A DNA stretch of 64,000 bases, from NCBI RefSeq assembly GCF_002980495.1, contig NZ_PVBR01000003.1, positions 124,001-188,000 of the forward strand. Reading direction: 5' to 3'. Each line of letters opens with the position of its first letter. Positions within the stretch are counted from its first letter, which is position 1. The notes beneath the pieces are model-generated. The model was not told the DNA's origin, did not search any database, and worked only from the letters and a program-made list of their open reading frames with translations. Positions 52,521 through 61,097 of the stretch are shown piece after piece. The DNA is from Phyllobacterium phragmitis (GTDB taxonomy: Bacteria; Pseudomonadota; Alphaproteobacteria; Rhizobiales; Rhizobiaceae). Both the position numbers and the translations under genes were made by a program.

Positions 52521-53831
52521 ATGAGAAATTTTCTTCTGAGTACCGCAGCAATCGTCGCATTGAGTTGGGCCGGCGCCGCTGAAGCCAAGACGACCATTGA
52601 CCTCCAGCGCTTCTTTGGCGCCTGTGAGGCCGACTATGGCAAGGTCACCGATGTTTCCGCCGCCGTCGGCGAATGCGGCATCATCACCTCGTTGATCAAC
52701 AAGTTCGAGGCCGACAATCCCGATATCGACGTCAATGTGACCACCGTGGAATGGCCGGGCTACGATCAGCTGAACGCCCAGCTAGCCTCCCGCGCCGCGC
52801 CCGACGTGGTGTCGATGCATTATTCCGCGATCTCCGATTATCAGGCGCGCGGCCTGATCGATCCCGTCGATGAGATACTGAAATCGCAGGGCATCGCGCC
52901 TGCCGATTTCACCGACGCGGCGCGTGATGGAGTCACCAAGGAAGGGCAGATGTTCGGCCTGCCCTTCGACAACTGGACCATGCTTTTCCACGTCAATCTC
53001 AATCTGATGAAGCAGGCCGACCTCGTCAACGCCGACGGCACGCCTGTCTTGCCCACGTCGATCGACGAGTTCTTCGCCCAGGGCAAGCAGTTCAAGGAAA
53101 AGACCGGCAAGCCCTATCTCGTGCAGATCCTCGCCAATGAGACGGCGGTTTACGCCCGTATACTCTACACATTCCTGCAGCAGCAGAACTCCGACTTCTT
53201 CGCCGATCCGACCAAGATTAAGCTGACCACGCCGGAAGCCAGGGCGGTCGTGGAGTTCATGAAGCGGATCAACGACGAAGGGCTTACGACGCTCGGCCTC
53301 GACTATGCGGCGGCCGTTTCCGCCTTTGCCGGCGGCGCCGGCGGCATTGCCGTCAACGGCACATGGCTGATCGGCGATTATGTCGCGCAGTCGCAAAAGA
53401 GCGACACCGCACTGGCGGGCGGCTATACTGTCTATCCCGTCCCACAACTTTTCCCCGCGCGCGACAGCACCTATGCCGACGGCCATAGCTGGGTCCTGCC
53501 GCACAAGGACCGCACGCCGGAGCAGACCGCCGCCATCGGCAAGCTCTTCAAGTTCCTTGCCGACAATGATTTCCAGTGGGCCCGTACCGGTCATCTGCCG
53601 GCAGTCAAGGCGGTTTTCGACACGCCGGAGTTCAAGGCGCTGCCTTTCCGCGACAATATCGCGAAAATCGCCGAAACCGGCCGGTCACTGCCCGGGGCCG
53701 TTCAGCGCCAGTTCGCCATCCAGGAGATCCTCAGCGAAGAACTCGGCGCAGCCATAAACGGCGACAAATCGGTCGATGACGCCCTGAGCACCGCCGAAAG
53801 CCGCATAAACGATCTGCTCGCCAACATCTGA
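52521..53831 (+). CDS. Sugar ABC transporter substrate-binding protein (CUT1, SBP_bac_1 family)
   Basis: 436 residues from ATG 52521 with GGGAGG; the frame is open far upstream but only this start gives a signal peptide (LLSTAAIVALSWAGAAEA). Mature part: IITSLINKFEADNPDIDVNVTTVEWPGYDQLNAQLASRAAPDVVSMHYSAI, typical of CUT1 receptors, with three Cys near the N-terminus (GACEADYG, GECG) that may form a disulfide. It is the last gene of the operon, the reverse of the usual order. Confidence 0.93.
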   Translation: MRNFLLSTAAIVALSWAGAAEAKTTIDLQRFFGACEADYGKVTDVSAAVGECGIITSLINKFEADNPDIDVNVTTVEWPGYDQLNAQLASRAAPDVVSMHYSAISDYQARGLIDPVDEILKSQGIAPADFTDAARDGVTKEGQMFGLPFDNWTMLFHVNLNLMKQADLVNADGTPVLPTSIDEFFAQGKQFKEKTGKPYLVQILANETAVYARILYTFLQQQNSDFFADPTKIKLTTPEARAVVEFMKRINDEGLTTLGLDYAAAVSAFAGGAGGIAVNGTWLIGDYVAQSQKSDTALAGGYTVYPVPQLFPARDSTYADGHSWVLPHKDRTPEQTAAIGKLFKFLADNDFQWARTGHLPAVKAVFDTPEFKALPFRDNIAKIAETGRSLPGAVQRQFAIQEILSEELGAAINGDKSVDDALSTAESRINDLLANI

Positions 53832-53898
53832 CGTTTCCGGGAGGCGCCGCTTCGCGCGTCGATACCGGCGCGCGGAGTACCAGCAACTGGCCTCTTCC

Positions 53899-54669
53899 TC
53901 AGCGGCGGCGGAAGACTGGCCGCCGTTTTTCCTTAAATGCCGCCCTGCCCTCGGCAGCATCGGCCGTAGCAAAACAGATGGTCTGAAGATCGCGCTCGTA
54001 TTCGATCGCCTTTTCGAGCGGCATCGAAACGGCCGCCTTGAGATTGAGCTTGGCCGTCTCCGCGGCGATCGGTGCGCGCGCAGCGATTGTTTCGGCGATG
54101 GCACGCGCACGAGCAAGCAATTCACGCTGTGGCGCCACCTCGCTTACCAGACCCCAGGAAAGAGCCTTCTCAGCCGAAATCGGATCACCGGTCATCAGCA
54201 TCAGCGCTGCATTGGACGCGCCGATCGAATGCGAGAGATGTGCCGCCATGCCGCCGCCGCCGATCCAGCCAAGCTTGATCTCAGGTGCGGCGAACTGGGC
54301 GTTTTCCGAAGCCAGTCGGATATCGCAGGACATCGCCGTTTCCAGCCCGCCACCGAAGGCATAACCGTTGACGGCGCAGATGCTGGGTTTCAGAAGTGCG
54401 CGAAATGCATCGCAATAATCCGGCCGGTTGCGGAACTGCCATGGGGTTTCATAAGCATCGAGCTCCCGAATGTCGGAGCCGGCACAGAAGGCGCGTTCGC
54501 CCGCACCCGTCAGGATGACGCAGCGTATCGTATCGTTGTCGTTGCATGTCTTGACGGCGGCAACGATGGCATCCGCCATCTCCGGCGTCACGGCATTGAG
54601 CTTCTGCGGCCGGTTCAGCGTGATGACCGCGATCGCACCATCAACCTCAAACAGAATATCGTCAGTCAT
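53899..54669 (-). CDS. Enoyl-CoA hydratase/isomerase (crotonase) family protein
   Basis: 256 residues. Crotonase features: VITLNRPQKLNAVTPEM, oxyanion hole GAGERAFCAGSDIREL, second oxyanion Gly in NGYAFGGGLETAMSCDIRLASENAQFAAPEIKLGWIGGGG. It resembles carnitinyl-CoA dehydratase-like members, and the partner gene is a CaiB-type CoA-transferase, so it probably hydrates or dehydrates an acyl-CoA made by that enzyme. Third gene of a minus-strand operon (CoA-transferase, binding-like protein, crotonase), nine bases after the second. Confidence 0.9.
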   Translation of the reverse strand: MTDDILFEVDGAIAVITLNRPQKLNAVTPEMADAIVAAVKTCNDNDTIRCVILTGAGERAFCAGSDIRELDAYETPWQFRNRPDYCDAFRALLKPSICAVNGYAFGGGLETAMSCDIRLASENAQFAAPEIKLGWIGGGGMAAHLSHSIGASNAALMLMTGDPISAEKALSWGLVSEVAPQRELLARARAIAETIAARAPIAAETAKLNLKAAVSMPLEKAIEYERDLQTICFATADAAEGRAAFKEKRRPVFRRR

Positions 54670-54678
54670 CCCTGGCTC

Positions 54679-55827
54679 CTATCGTTCGCTGCCGGCGATG
54701 CGATGTTCGCTATAAAGTTCTTGGAGGGCAGACAGCGTGTCTTTCGCTTTGGCACGTGCTCCAAAGGCTTGTCGCAGCAGCGCGGAAGCCTTGCTCTGAA
54801 AGGCGATATATCCGTCGTGCCGGGGCCTGACATAGGCCGCCTCCAGCGTATCGGCGGTAGCGCGGTAGAACCCGTTCCAGCGGGTGTTCACACTGGAATC
54901 GCGCCAGGCTTCGCGACGCGACGGCTGCCCATCATGAGCGGGAATGAACCCGATCTGCGCCTCGGCACTCATCAGCCACAGCAGATGATCCCTTAGCGCC
55001 GGGCTCATCTCGCATCGCGTCGAAATTCCGATACCAGTGCCGCCGAGCGTGGAACCCGGACGCCCACCCGCAACAGCGCGGGGTGCATTGTGGAAGGCGA
55101 TAGCACGCCCTGCCGACGGCGCGGCATAATTCACATAGCCGTATATGAGCGGGCAAAGGATAATGTCATCGTTTTGCGCCATATGTTCGAGAATGCCGAT
55201 GGGATTCTTGTCGCGAACCGAAACCGGACTGCGCGCCGCAAGATCGAGCATGAGTTCATAGACTTTTTCACCCGTTCTTCCAGAGACGAGCAAGTCCGGA
55301 TCTGCTTTCGCGGGCGGCTCGCCGAAAGCAGCTGCTATGGACAGGAAGGAAAGAATGGCATGCGGCCCGGCAAGCGACAACGCCACCTTGCCCGTCTCCT
55401 TCGACAGCGCTGCAACCGCATCCCATGTCATGGGCACCGGTGAAGCCAGGAGATCGGCACGCAAAGCCATGACCTGCGTCGCCGCATCGAGTGGCAGTGC
55501 CCAGTGCGCACCGCCGAAGCGGTAGCTGGCAAGCGAAGGCCCGATACTGTCGGCTTGGAGCTTCGCAATCCTTTCCTCGCCGAAAACCTCTTCGAGAGGC
55601 TGAAGGCACCCCGACTTCACCGCTTTGCCAATGTGCGGATGATCGAGCACCACCAGATCATAGCGCGCACAGAGATCGGCGATCGGGTGGCTTTCGAAAC
55701 CTTCGAGCGGCTGCTTGTCCCACTCGATGGCGATGCCCGCTTCGGCCGGGGCGGGAAGCCTGGCGGCCGCCGCCAGCGCATTATATCCGCGCGGATGATC
55801 CCAGGTCAGGGCCTTGTAGCGCTTCAT
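54679..55827 (-). CDS. Solute-binding-protein-like protein without signal peptide
   Basis: 382 residues with the fold pattern of family 1 solute-binding proteins: LVVLDHPHIGKAVKSGCLQPLEEVFG, ALPLDAATQVMALRADLLASPVPMTWDAVAALSKETGKVALSL, and a C-terminal RPRHDGYIAFQSKASALLRQAF. The N-terminus MKRYKALTWDHPRGYNALAAAARLPAP is not hydrophobic, so the protein should stay in the cytoplasm. WDHPRGY is recurrent in a subgroup found beside CoA-transferase genes. It overlaps the CaiB gene by four bases. A cytoplasmic ligand-binding or sensing role is possible; transport is unlikely unless export is by another route. Confidence 0.7.
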   Translation of the reverse strand: MKRYKALTWDHPRGYNALAAAARLPAPAEAGIAIEWDKQPLEGFESHPIADLCARYDLVVLDHPHIGKAVKSGCLQPLEEVFGEERIAKLQADSIGPSLASYRFGGAHWALPLDAATQVMALRADLLASPVPMTWDAVAALSKETGKVALSLAGPHAILSFLSIAAAFGEPPAKADPDLLVSGRTGEKVYELMLDLAARSPVSVRDKNPIGILEHMAQNDDIILCPLIYGYVNYAAPSAGRAIAFHNAPRAVAGGRPGSTLGGTGIGISTRCEMSPALRDHLLWLMSAEAQIGFIPAHDGQPSRREAWRDSSVNTRWNGFYRATADTLEAAYVRPRHDGYIAFQSKASALLRQAFGARAKAKDTLSALQELYSEHRIAGSER

Positions 55828-57023
55828 GATGAGGGCGTCTCGATGGCGATCGCGCCGGAATTTGCCAATGCCTCGATGCTCTCGGCATCATATCCCGCCT
55901 CCTCCAGCACTTCACGCGTATGCTGGCCAGCCAGCGGCGCGCCCCGACCGACTGTCGATGGCGTCTTCGAAAATCTGATCGGAAAGCCCGGCGTCTTCAC
56001 ACGGCCTTCCGTTGGATGATCATACTCGACGAAAGTGCCATTGTGCTTGATCTGCTCGTCCTCGACCAGATCGGCATAGCCATAGACCGGCCCGCACCAG
56101 ATGTCGGCAGCGCGCAACAATGCAAGCCATTCTTCTGATGTCCTGGTCTTCAGCTTCTCACGCGTCTTGGCAAAGATTTCGTCACGCCGCGTCCAGGTGT
56201 CGACATCGTCGACCATGGTCAAAAAGCTCTCCTCGCCAATCACTTCACCGAGCGTTTTCAGCTTCGGGAAGGCGATGATGATGAAGCCGTCGCTGGTGGC
56301 GAAGGCGCCATAAGGCGCGCGGATATAGACATGGGCATGCGGTTCGGCCGAGCGCGTCTGCGGCTTGCCGCCGACGGTAAAGACCGACAGTTCCTGCATC
56401 TGGATGGTGGTGATAGCATCCAGCATATTTACCTGGACCAATTGCCCCTCGCCCGTCCGCTCCCGGTGCAGCAGGGCTGCCAGTGCTCCCTCGAAAGCGT
56501 TGTAAGCGGTGACCGCATCGACCAGATATTGACCGGCAGCCGTCGGCGGCTCGCCGTCACGCCCCGCCGAGAGCATGGCGCCGGACATACCTTGCAGGAC
56601 AAGATCCTGCCCCGGGCGATGAACATAGGGACCGTCTTCGCCATAGCCCGAGATGGACACATAGATCAGTCGCGGATTGATCGCGGAAAGCGTCTCGTAA
56701 TCGACGCCCAGCCTTTTTGCGACGCCGGGGCGATAGTTCTGCAGAAACACGTCGGCAGATTTCACGAGGTCGATGAGCACGTCCTTACCGCCGGGCGATT
56801 TCAGGTCGACAGCCAGGGACCGCTTGTTGCGGTTGAGCGAGAGGAAAGACACATTGACCTTATTGCCCTCGGCACCGCCGGCGGCCACATGGCGCTGCCA
56901 TTCGCCGGTGACCGGTTCCACCTTCACCACATCGGCGCCGAGGTCGCCCAGCCTCTGGGCTGCGAACGGGCCCGCCATGGCGATCGAACAATCCAGCACG
57001 CGATAGCCCGACAATATTCCCAT
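55824..57023 (-). CDS. CaiB/BaiF family CoA-transferase (type III)
   Basis: 399 residues from ATG 57023 with AAGGA; a longer frame to 57173 runs through the operator region and is rejected. Start GYRVLDCSIAMAGPFAAQRLGDLGADVVKVEPVTGEWQRH is the family block; the catalytic Asp is in GQDLVLQGMSGAMLS; C-terminal FSKTPSTVGRGAPLAGQHTREVLEEAGYD. It moves CoA from a donor acyl-CoA to a carboxylic acid, activating the substrate for the crotonase. It is transcribed divergently from the CUT2 transporter operon across a region with two LacI-type operators. Confidence 0.92.
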   Translation of the reverse strand: MGILSGYRVLDCSIAMAGPFAAQRLGDLGADVVKVEPVTGEWQRHVAAGGAEGNKVNVSFLSLNRNKRSLAVDLKSPGGKDVLIDLVKSADVFLQNYRPGVAKRLGVDYETLSAINPRLIYVSISGYGEDGPYVHRPGQDLVLQGMSGAMLSAGRDGEPPTAAGQYLVDAVTAYNAFEGALAALLHRERTGEGQLVQVNMLDAITTIQMQELSVFTVGGKPQTRSAEPHAHVYIRAPYGAFATSDGFIIIAFPKLKTLGEVIGEESFLTMVDDVDTWTRRDEIFAKTREKLKTRTSEEWLALLRAADIWCGPVYGYADLVEDEQIKHNGTFVEYDHPTEGRVKTPGFPIRFSKTPSTVGRGAPLAGQHTREVLEEAGYDAESIEALANSGAIAIETPSS

Positions 57024-57096
57024 TGTGCTTGTTCCTTCCGCAGACAGGTCTTTTACTCGGCCCGGACAGTACGCAAAGTTTTTCGTTTGTCTAGAG

Positions 57097-57172
57097 TGAG
57101 CGCTAACATTTTTATCCGATTTTTGGCATTCCTCGCCTTTCGCCCATTGACAATCCCCGACGTTAGCGCTCA
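57097..57172. promoter_or_regulatory. Paired LacI-type operators in the divergent control region
   Basis: TGAGCGCTAACA (57097-57108) and the inverted copy CGTTAGCGCTCA (57161-57172), each centred on GCGC, the pattern of LacI/GalR operators. Centres are 64 bp apart, about six helical turns. TTGACA at 57147-57152 is a good -35 box for the rightward operon, and the right operator covers its spacer and -10 region. The LacI-type gene at 63180 is the likely repressor. Confidence 0.7.
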
Positions 57173-57257
57173 CTTTTCTTCTTGACCCATTTCCCGGAAA
57201 TGAATAACAAATTTATGGGTAAAGGCGGCGGGAGGCCGCCGTGGAGGAGGAAATAAC

Positions 57258-58454
57258 ATGTCCCAATTTTGTTCGGGCGTCAGCTTGAAGGCGCTGGCTG
57301 TTGCGTTGCTGGCCTTGTCGGCGGCAACGGCGCAGGCGCAGGATCGCGCTGAAATCATCGGCGCCCTGCCGGAAAACCTTCAGCTACTCTATACGGATGC
57401 CATCGAAGTCGGACCCTCGATGTACGCGGATTTCAAAGCACCGGCCAAGCCCTGGCGCTGGTGCCATTCCGAATCCTATATGGGCAACCCGTGGCGCGTG
57501 ACCTTCAATGATGAACTCCAGCGTCTGGTCGAAGGTGCGAAGGCGACAGGCGATGTCTCGGAATTTATCGTTTCCGATTCCAACGGAGACGCCACCCAGC
57601 AGATATCGCAGATGCGCGCCTTCATCGAACAGGGCTGCTCAGTCATAACCACGATCGCCGGATCGTCCACGGCTCTCAATGCCGTCATCGAAGACGCCTA
57701 CAAGGCGGGCATCCCCGTCATCACCAGCGCCGGCGCTGTCACTACACCCTATGCTATCAATGTGATGCACAACCAGAACCTCTGGGGCTACCAGATGGGC
57801 AAAGGTATCGCTGAAAATCTACCCGATGGCGGAACGATCCTTCAGATTGAAGGCATTTCCGGTCATCCGCTGGTCCAGCAGGAAAATGCCGGTCTCGACA
57901 AGGCGGTGGCCGAAGCTGAAAACCTGACAATCGCTCGCAAGGTCAGCGGCGAATGGACTGGTACGACAACGAAATCGGCCGTGCTTCAGGCGCTCGCCAC
58001 GACCCCGCAACAAATCGACGCCGTCTGGTCGACGGGCAGCGAAGGCCGTTTCATCGCCGAGGCCTTCCAGCAAGCGGGCCGCCCCCTGCCGTTGATCACC
58101 GCCTCGATCTCTGGCGATGCGCTGGGTTTCTGGCATGAGAACCAGGACAGTTTCAAATTCTACGGTGGTGAAGTCTCTCCGCATGTCGCGGCACAAAATG
58201 CCTTCCGCGTGGCTCTACGCATGATCGAAGGGCAAAAGCCGCTCATCAACACCATTATCGCGCCGATGCCGACGATCACGCAGGCCGATCTGCCTTCCTG
58301 GTACAAGGACTGCATGAAGCCGGATTCCGCGGCAATCTTCCCCATCCCGCCGACCGATCCGTTTCCGGAAGAGCTGTTGAACGGCTACTTCTCCAACGGT
58401 GCGGCGACGCCACTCTACGATTTCTCCAAGGTGCCGGCTTCGTGCACCAATTGA
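57258..58454 (+). CDS. Periplasmic binding protein of a ribose-type (CUT2) ABC transporter
   Basis: 398 residues, about 80 more than RbsB. GGAGGAGG before ATG 57258. Signal peptide LKALAVALLALSAATAQAQ. The core is RbsB-like: VSEFIVSDSNGDATQQISQMRAFIEQGCSVITTIAGSSTALNAVIEDAYKAGIPVITSAGAV, GWQMGK-type helix WGYQMGKGIAENL, and VWSTGSEGRFIAEAFQQAG. Extra length sits at both ends (about 40 residues each), with two Cys (WRWCHSE, KDCMKP, ASCTN) that may be paired. The ligand is unknown; first gene of the CUT2 operon. Confidence 0.9.
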   Translation: MSQFCSGVSLKALAVALLALSAATAQAQDRAEIIGALPENLQLLYTDAIEVGPSMYADFKAPAKPWRWCHSESYMGNPWRVTFNDELQRLVEGAKATGDVSEFIVSDSNGDATQQISQMRAFIEQGCSVITTIAGSSTALNAVIEDAYKAGIPVITSAGAVTTPYAINVMHNQNLWGYQMGKGIAENLPDGGTILQIEGISGHPLVQQENAGLDKAVAEAENLTIARKVSGEWTGTTTKSAVLQALATTPQQIDAVWSTGSEGRFIAEAFQQAGRPLPLITASISGDALGFWHENQDSFKFYGGEVSPHVAAQNAFRVALRMIEGQKPLINTIIAPMPTITQADLPSWYKDCMKPDSAAIFPIPPTDPFPEELLNGYFSNGAATPLYDFSKVPASCTN

Positions 58455-58460
58455 GTGCGT

Positions 58461-58499
58461 CCGCACGGGCATGGTCTAAATCCGGCCATGCCCGTGCGG
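58461..58499 (+). promoter_or_regulatory. Strong intercistronic stem-loop after the CUT2 binding-protein gene
   Basis: Perfect 14-bp stem CCGCACGGGCATGG (58461-58474)/CCATGCCCGTGCGG (58486-58499), loop of 11. It begins six bases after the stop and ends 27 bases before the ATPase start. No T-run. Confidence 0.7.
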
Positions 58500-58526
58500 C
58501 AACGGTATTGAAAGACACCGCAGATC

Positions 58527-59366
58527 ATGTTCGAGACTGCCAAACCGCAATCCAAACCGAGCAGTCAGCCGTCGCGCATTCACCAAGTGCTGCTGTCCGC
58601 GTGTGGCGACGATGTCAGGCAGGCGGCGCCCGTCACATCGCTCGGCATGGAAAACATCGGCAAGCGCTATGGAGAAACAGCCGCGCTTACCACGGTAACT
58701 GTGAATTTCCGGCCCGGCATCCACACAATTTTAGGCGAAAACGGATCTGGCAAAAGCACCATGCTGAAGATCCTGTCCGGTGTGGTCGCCCCGTCGGATG
58801 GACGGGTGGTTCTCGATGGTCAAACTATCGTCGCCTCCTCACCACGCGACATGCAGAATCGGGGCCTTTCGACAGTCTTCCAGGAGGTGTTGATCGCACC
58901 TCATCGCTCGGTCGCCGACAATATTTTCCTCGGCTATGACGGATTTTTCCTAAGGTCACTCGACAAGTCGCGCAGGCGGGCTGCAGCCGAAGGTCTGCTT
59001 GCCGTCCTTGGCCGGTTCCCGATTGATCTTGACGCCCCGGCAGGTTCCCTGGCACTCGCTGCACAACAACTTGTGGTCATCGCCCGCGCCTTCATGCGCC
59101 TGCCTTCGATTCTTCTGCTCGACGAGGCGACTGCCGCTCTCGATTATGCCGATCGCGATCTCGTATTCGATGCTGTGGAGGATTATGCCCGGGCAGGCAA
59201 CATCGTGATCTTCATTTCGCATCGCATGGAAGAGGTCAAGCGGCTGTCCGATCACGTCACCGTGCTGCGCAGCGGCCGTATCATTGAGACCATTGAGCGC
59301 GACGGCATTACCAGCCAACGGCTGCTCGATCTCATGGCACCGGAGGCACATATCCATGTCGAATGA
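58527..59366 (+). CDS. CUT2 ABC transporter ATPase, N-terminal-type half (separate polypeptide)
   Basis: 279 residues. Only one nucleotide-binding domain, equal to the first half of RbsA: after a 40-residue polar extension, MENIGKRYGETAALTTVTVNF, Walker A GENGSGKST, Q-loop FQEVLIAPHRSVADN, signature region LALAAQQLVVIARAF (degenerate LSxxQ), Walker B ILLLDEATAALD, H-loop ISHRMEEV. The ribosome site at 58527 is weak; ATG 58647 is an alternative. RbsA proteins are normally about 500 residues with both domains. The second half is encoded next, in another frame, with an 11-base overlap. Confidence 0.85.
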   Translation: MFETAKPQSKPSSQPSRIHQVLLSACGDDVRQAAPVTSLGMENIGKRYGETAALTTVTVNFRPGIHTILGENGSGKSTMLKILSGVVAPSDGRVVLDGQTIVASSPRDMQNRGLSTVFQEVLIAPHRSVADNIFLGYDGFFLRSLDKSRRRAAAEGLLAVLGRFPIDLDAPAGSLALAAQQLVVIARAFMRLPSILLLDEATAALDYADRDLVFDAVEDYARAGNIVIFISHRMEEVKRLSDHVTVLRSGRIIETIERDGITSQRLLDLMAPEAHIHVE

Positions 59367-60117
59367 CGGTGTCATGCTACAATATGAAAACCTCAGGCTG
59401 GCGCCGGGGCGTAACCCCGTCTCCGGCACGCTGCGTGCCGGCGAGATCACCGGCCTTGCCGGGCTCGAAGGTCACGGGCAGGAGCAGTTCCTGCTGGCAC
59501 TGGCGGGCTTCAACCGGCCCCGAGACAGCATGGTTCGCATCAATACCGCAGGTGGAAATTTCGTGGGCTACTCCAGTCATCATTCCGCCGCCCGCCATGG
59601 TGTTGTGTACCTGCCGCGCGACCGGCGCTCGACCGGCATCTTCCCGGTTCTTTCCGTCCTCGACAATTTCGGCATCCCCTCCATGCCCCGTTTTTCCTTC
59701 GCCGGTATTCTCGATCGCAAAAAGCAGAAGGAAAAGCTTGCCGCCTACACGGAATTTCTCTCGATCCGCTATCCCTCGATGGGAGCTCCCATTTCGTCGC
59801 TGAGCGGTGGCAATCAGCAAAAGATACTGCTTGCAAGGCTGCTTGCCCTCGAGCCGAGGGTGATGCTGCTCAACGATCCCACCCGCGGTGTCGATCTCAA
59901 CACCCGGCTGAAATTCTACGACGCTTTCCGGCAGCTTGCCCGCGAAAAGGGCATCGCTCTGGTCATTTTGTCGAGCGAAATCGAGGAGATCCTGCAAATC
60001 TGCGATACCGTATCGATCTTTCGTGATTTCGAGCGCACCGAGGTGATCGAAAAGAAGGCCATGACCATGAGCCGTGTCATCGCCGCCATGTTCGGTCAAA
60101 AGGAGGTGGCCTTATGA
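59356..60117 (+). CDS. CUT2 ABC transporter ATPase, C-terminal-type half (separate polypeptide)
   Basis: 253 residues from ATG 59356, with GGAGG nine bases upstream, inside the end of the previous gene. It matches the second half of RbsA: LRAGEITGLAGLEGHGQEQFLLALAGF with a degenerate Walker A (GHGQEQ, lacking GKS/T), VYLPRDRRSTGIFPVLSVLDNF, a full signature LSGGNQQKILLARLLALEP, and a Walker B MLLNDPTRGVD in which the catalytic Glu is Asp. It should pair with the N-terminal-type half to give one competent ATP site. Its stop overlaps the next start. Confidence 0.85.
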   Translation: MSNDGVMLQYENLRLAPGRNPVSGTLRAGEITGLAGLEGHGQEQFLLALAGFNRPRDSMVRINTAGGNFVGYSSHHSAARHGVVYLPRDRRSTGIFPVLSVLDNFGIPSMPRFSFAGILDRKKQKEKLAAYTEFLSIRYPSMGAPISSLSGGNQQKILLARLLALEPRVMLLNDPTRGVDLNTRLKFYDAFRQLAREKGIALVILSSEIEEILQICDTVSIFRDFERTEVIEKKAMTMSRVIAAMFGQKEVAL

Positions 60118-61097
60118 CCACGAAATCGGTTCGCCCTGGAGGGCTCGCCCGCTTTTTCATCGAACGGCGGAATACGCGGCTTGCAGCCCTGCTTTTCTTT
60201 ATCCTGCTGGCGGCCAATATCTGGCTCAACCCTGCACGATTCATGCCTCATAACTGGGGCTCCGTTCTTGGGCTGGCCGCTCCCCTGCTTCTCGCCTCTC
60301 TCGCCATGACGATCCCCTTTCTGGCAGGACGCGGCTCCATCGACGTGTCGGTCGGCCCGCTCATGGGCTTGATCAACGTGATCATCGTCAAGGGGCTGAT
60401 CATGGCGGCGGGAGTGACCTCTCCCCTGATCATCGTGCCGGCGGCACTGTTGATCGGCCTGGCTTCCGGCGCGCTGAATGGCTTTCTGGCAGCAATTCTG
60501 CGAATCCAGCCGATCGTCGCTACACTGGGAACCTATCTGATCTATGCCGGCCTGGCGCTTACGGTGCTCCCTTCTCCATCCGGCTCCGTTCCGGCCTGGC
60601 TGGCAGCACTCGCAGGGCCCTGGTCCATTCTGCCGGTCGGCCTTGCCGTGCTCCTATGGCTCTTGGTCAAGCGACTGCCCTATTACGATCTTCTGATGGC
60701 GACCGGCAGCGACGATCGCGCAGCCTACACATCAGGTGTCGATGTGCCGGCCGTACGATTTGTCGCGTATCTGCTCGCAGGGGTCTTCGCCAGTCTTGCC
60801 GCGCTTTCGCTGACGGCGCTGATCGGCTCCGGCGATCCCAATATCGGTCCGGGCTACACGCTTATCGCAATCGCTGCCGTTGCCTTGGGCGGGGTGGGCC
60901 TTGCCGGCGGTGTCGGTGGCATGACGGCGGCTTTTCTGGGCGCCGCCGACATCTTCCTTCTCCAGAGCATGCTGACAGCCTTCAATGTCTCGACATTCGT
61001 GCTGCAAATGGCCTATGGCGCGGTTCTCGTCCTGGCGGTCTGCCTGAATTCGGAAAAACTGAAACACCTATTCAAAGCTCGAGCGGTGCCGCGATGA
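60114..61097 (+). CDS. CUT2 ABC transporter permease (RbsC-like), first
   Basis: 327 residues, about nine helices. RbsC pattern: LASLAMTIPFLAGRGSIDVSVGPLMGLINVIIV, SGALNGFLAAILRIQPIVATLGTYLIYAGLAL, and GYTLIAIAAVALGGVGLAGGVGGMTAAFLGA. Start overlaps the ATPase stop (ATGA) and its end overlaps the second permease. Two different permeases suggest a heterodimeric channel, unlike the RbsC homodimer. Confidence 0.92.
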   Translation: MTTKSVRPGGLARFFIERRNTRLAALLFFILLAANIWLNPARFMPHNWGSVLGLAAPLLLASLAMTIPFLAGRGSIDVSVGPLMGLINVIIVKGLIMAAGVTSPLIIVPAALLIGLASGALNGFLAAILRIQPIVATLGTYLIYAGLALTVLPSPSGSVPAWLAALAGPWSILPVGLAVLLWLLVKRLPYYDLLMATGSDDRAAYTSGVDVPAVRFVAYLLAGVFASLAALSLTALIGSGDPNIGPGYTLIAIAAVALGGVGLAGGVGGMTAAFLGAADIFLLQSMLTAFNVSTFVLQMAYGAVLVLAVCLNSEKLKHLFKARAVPR

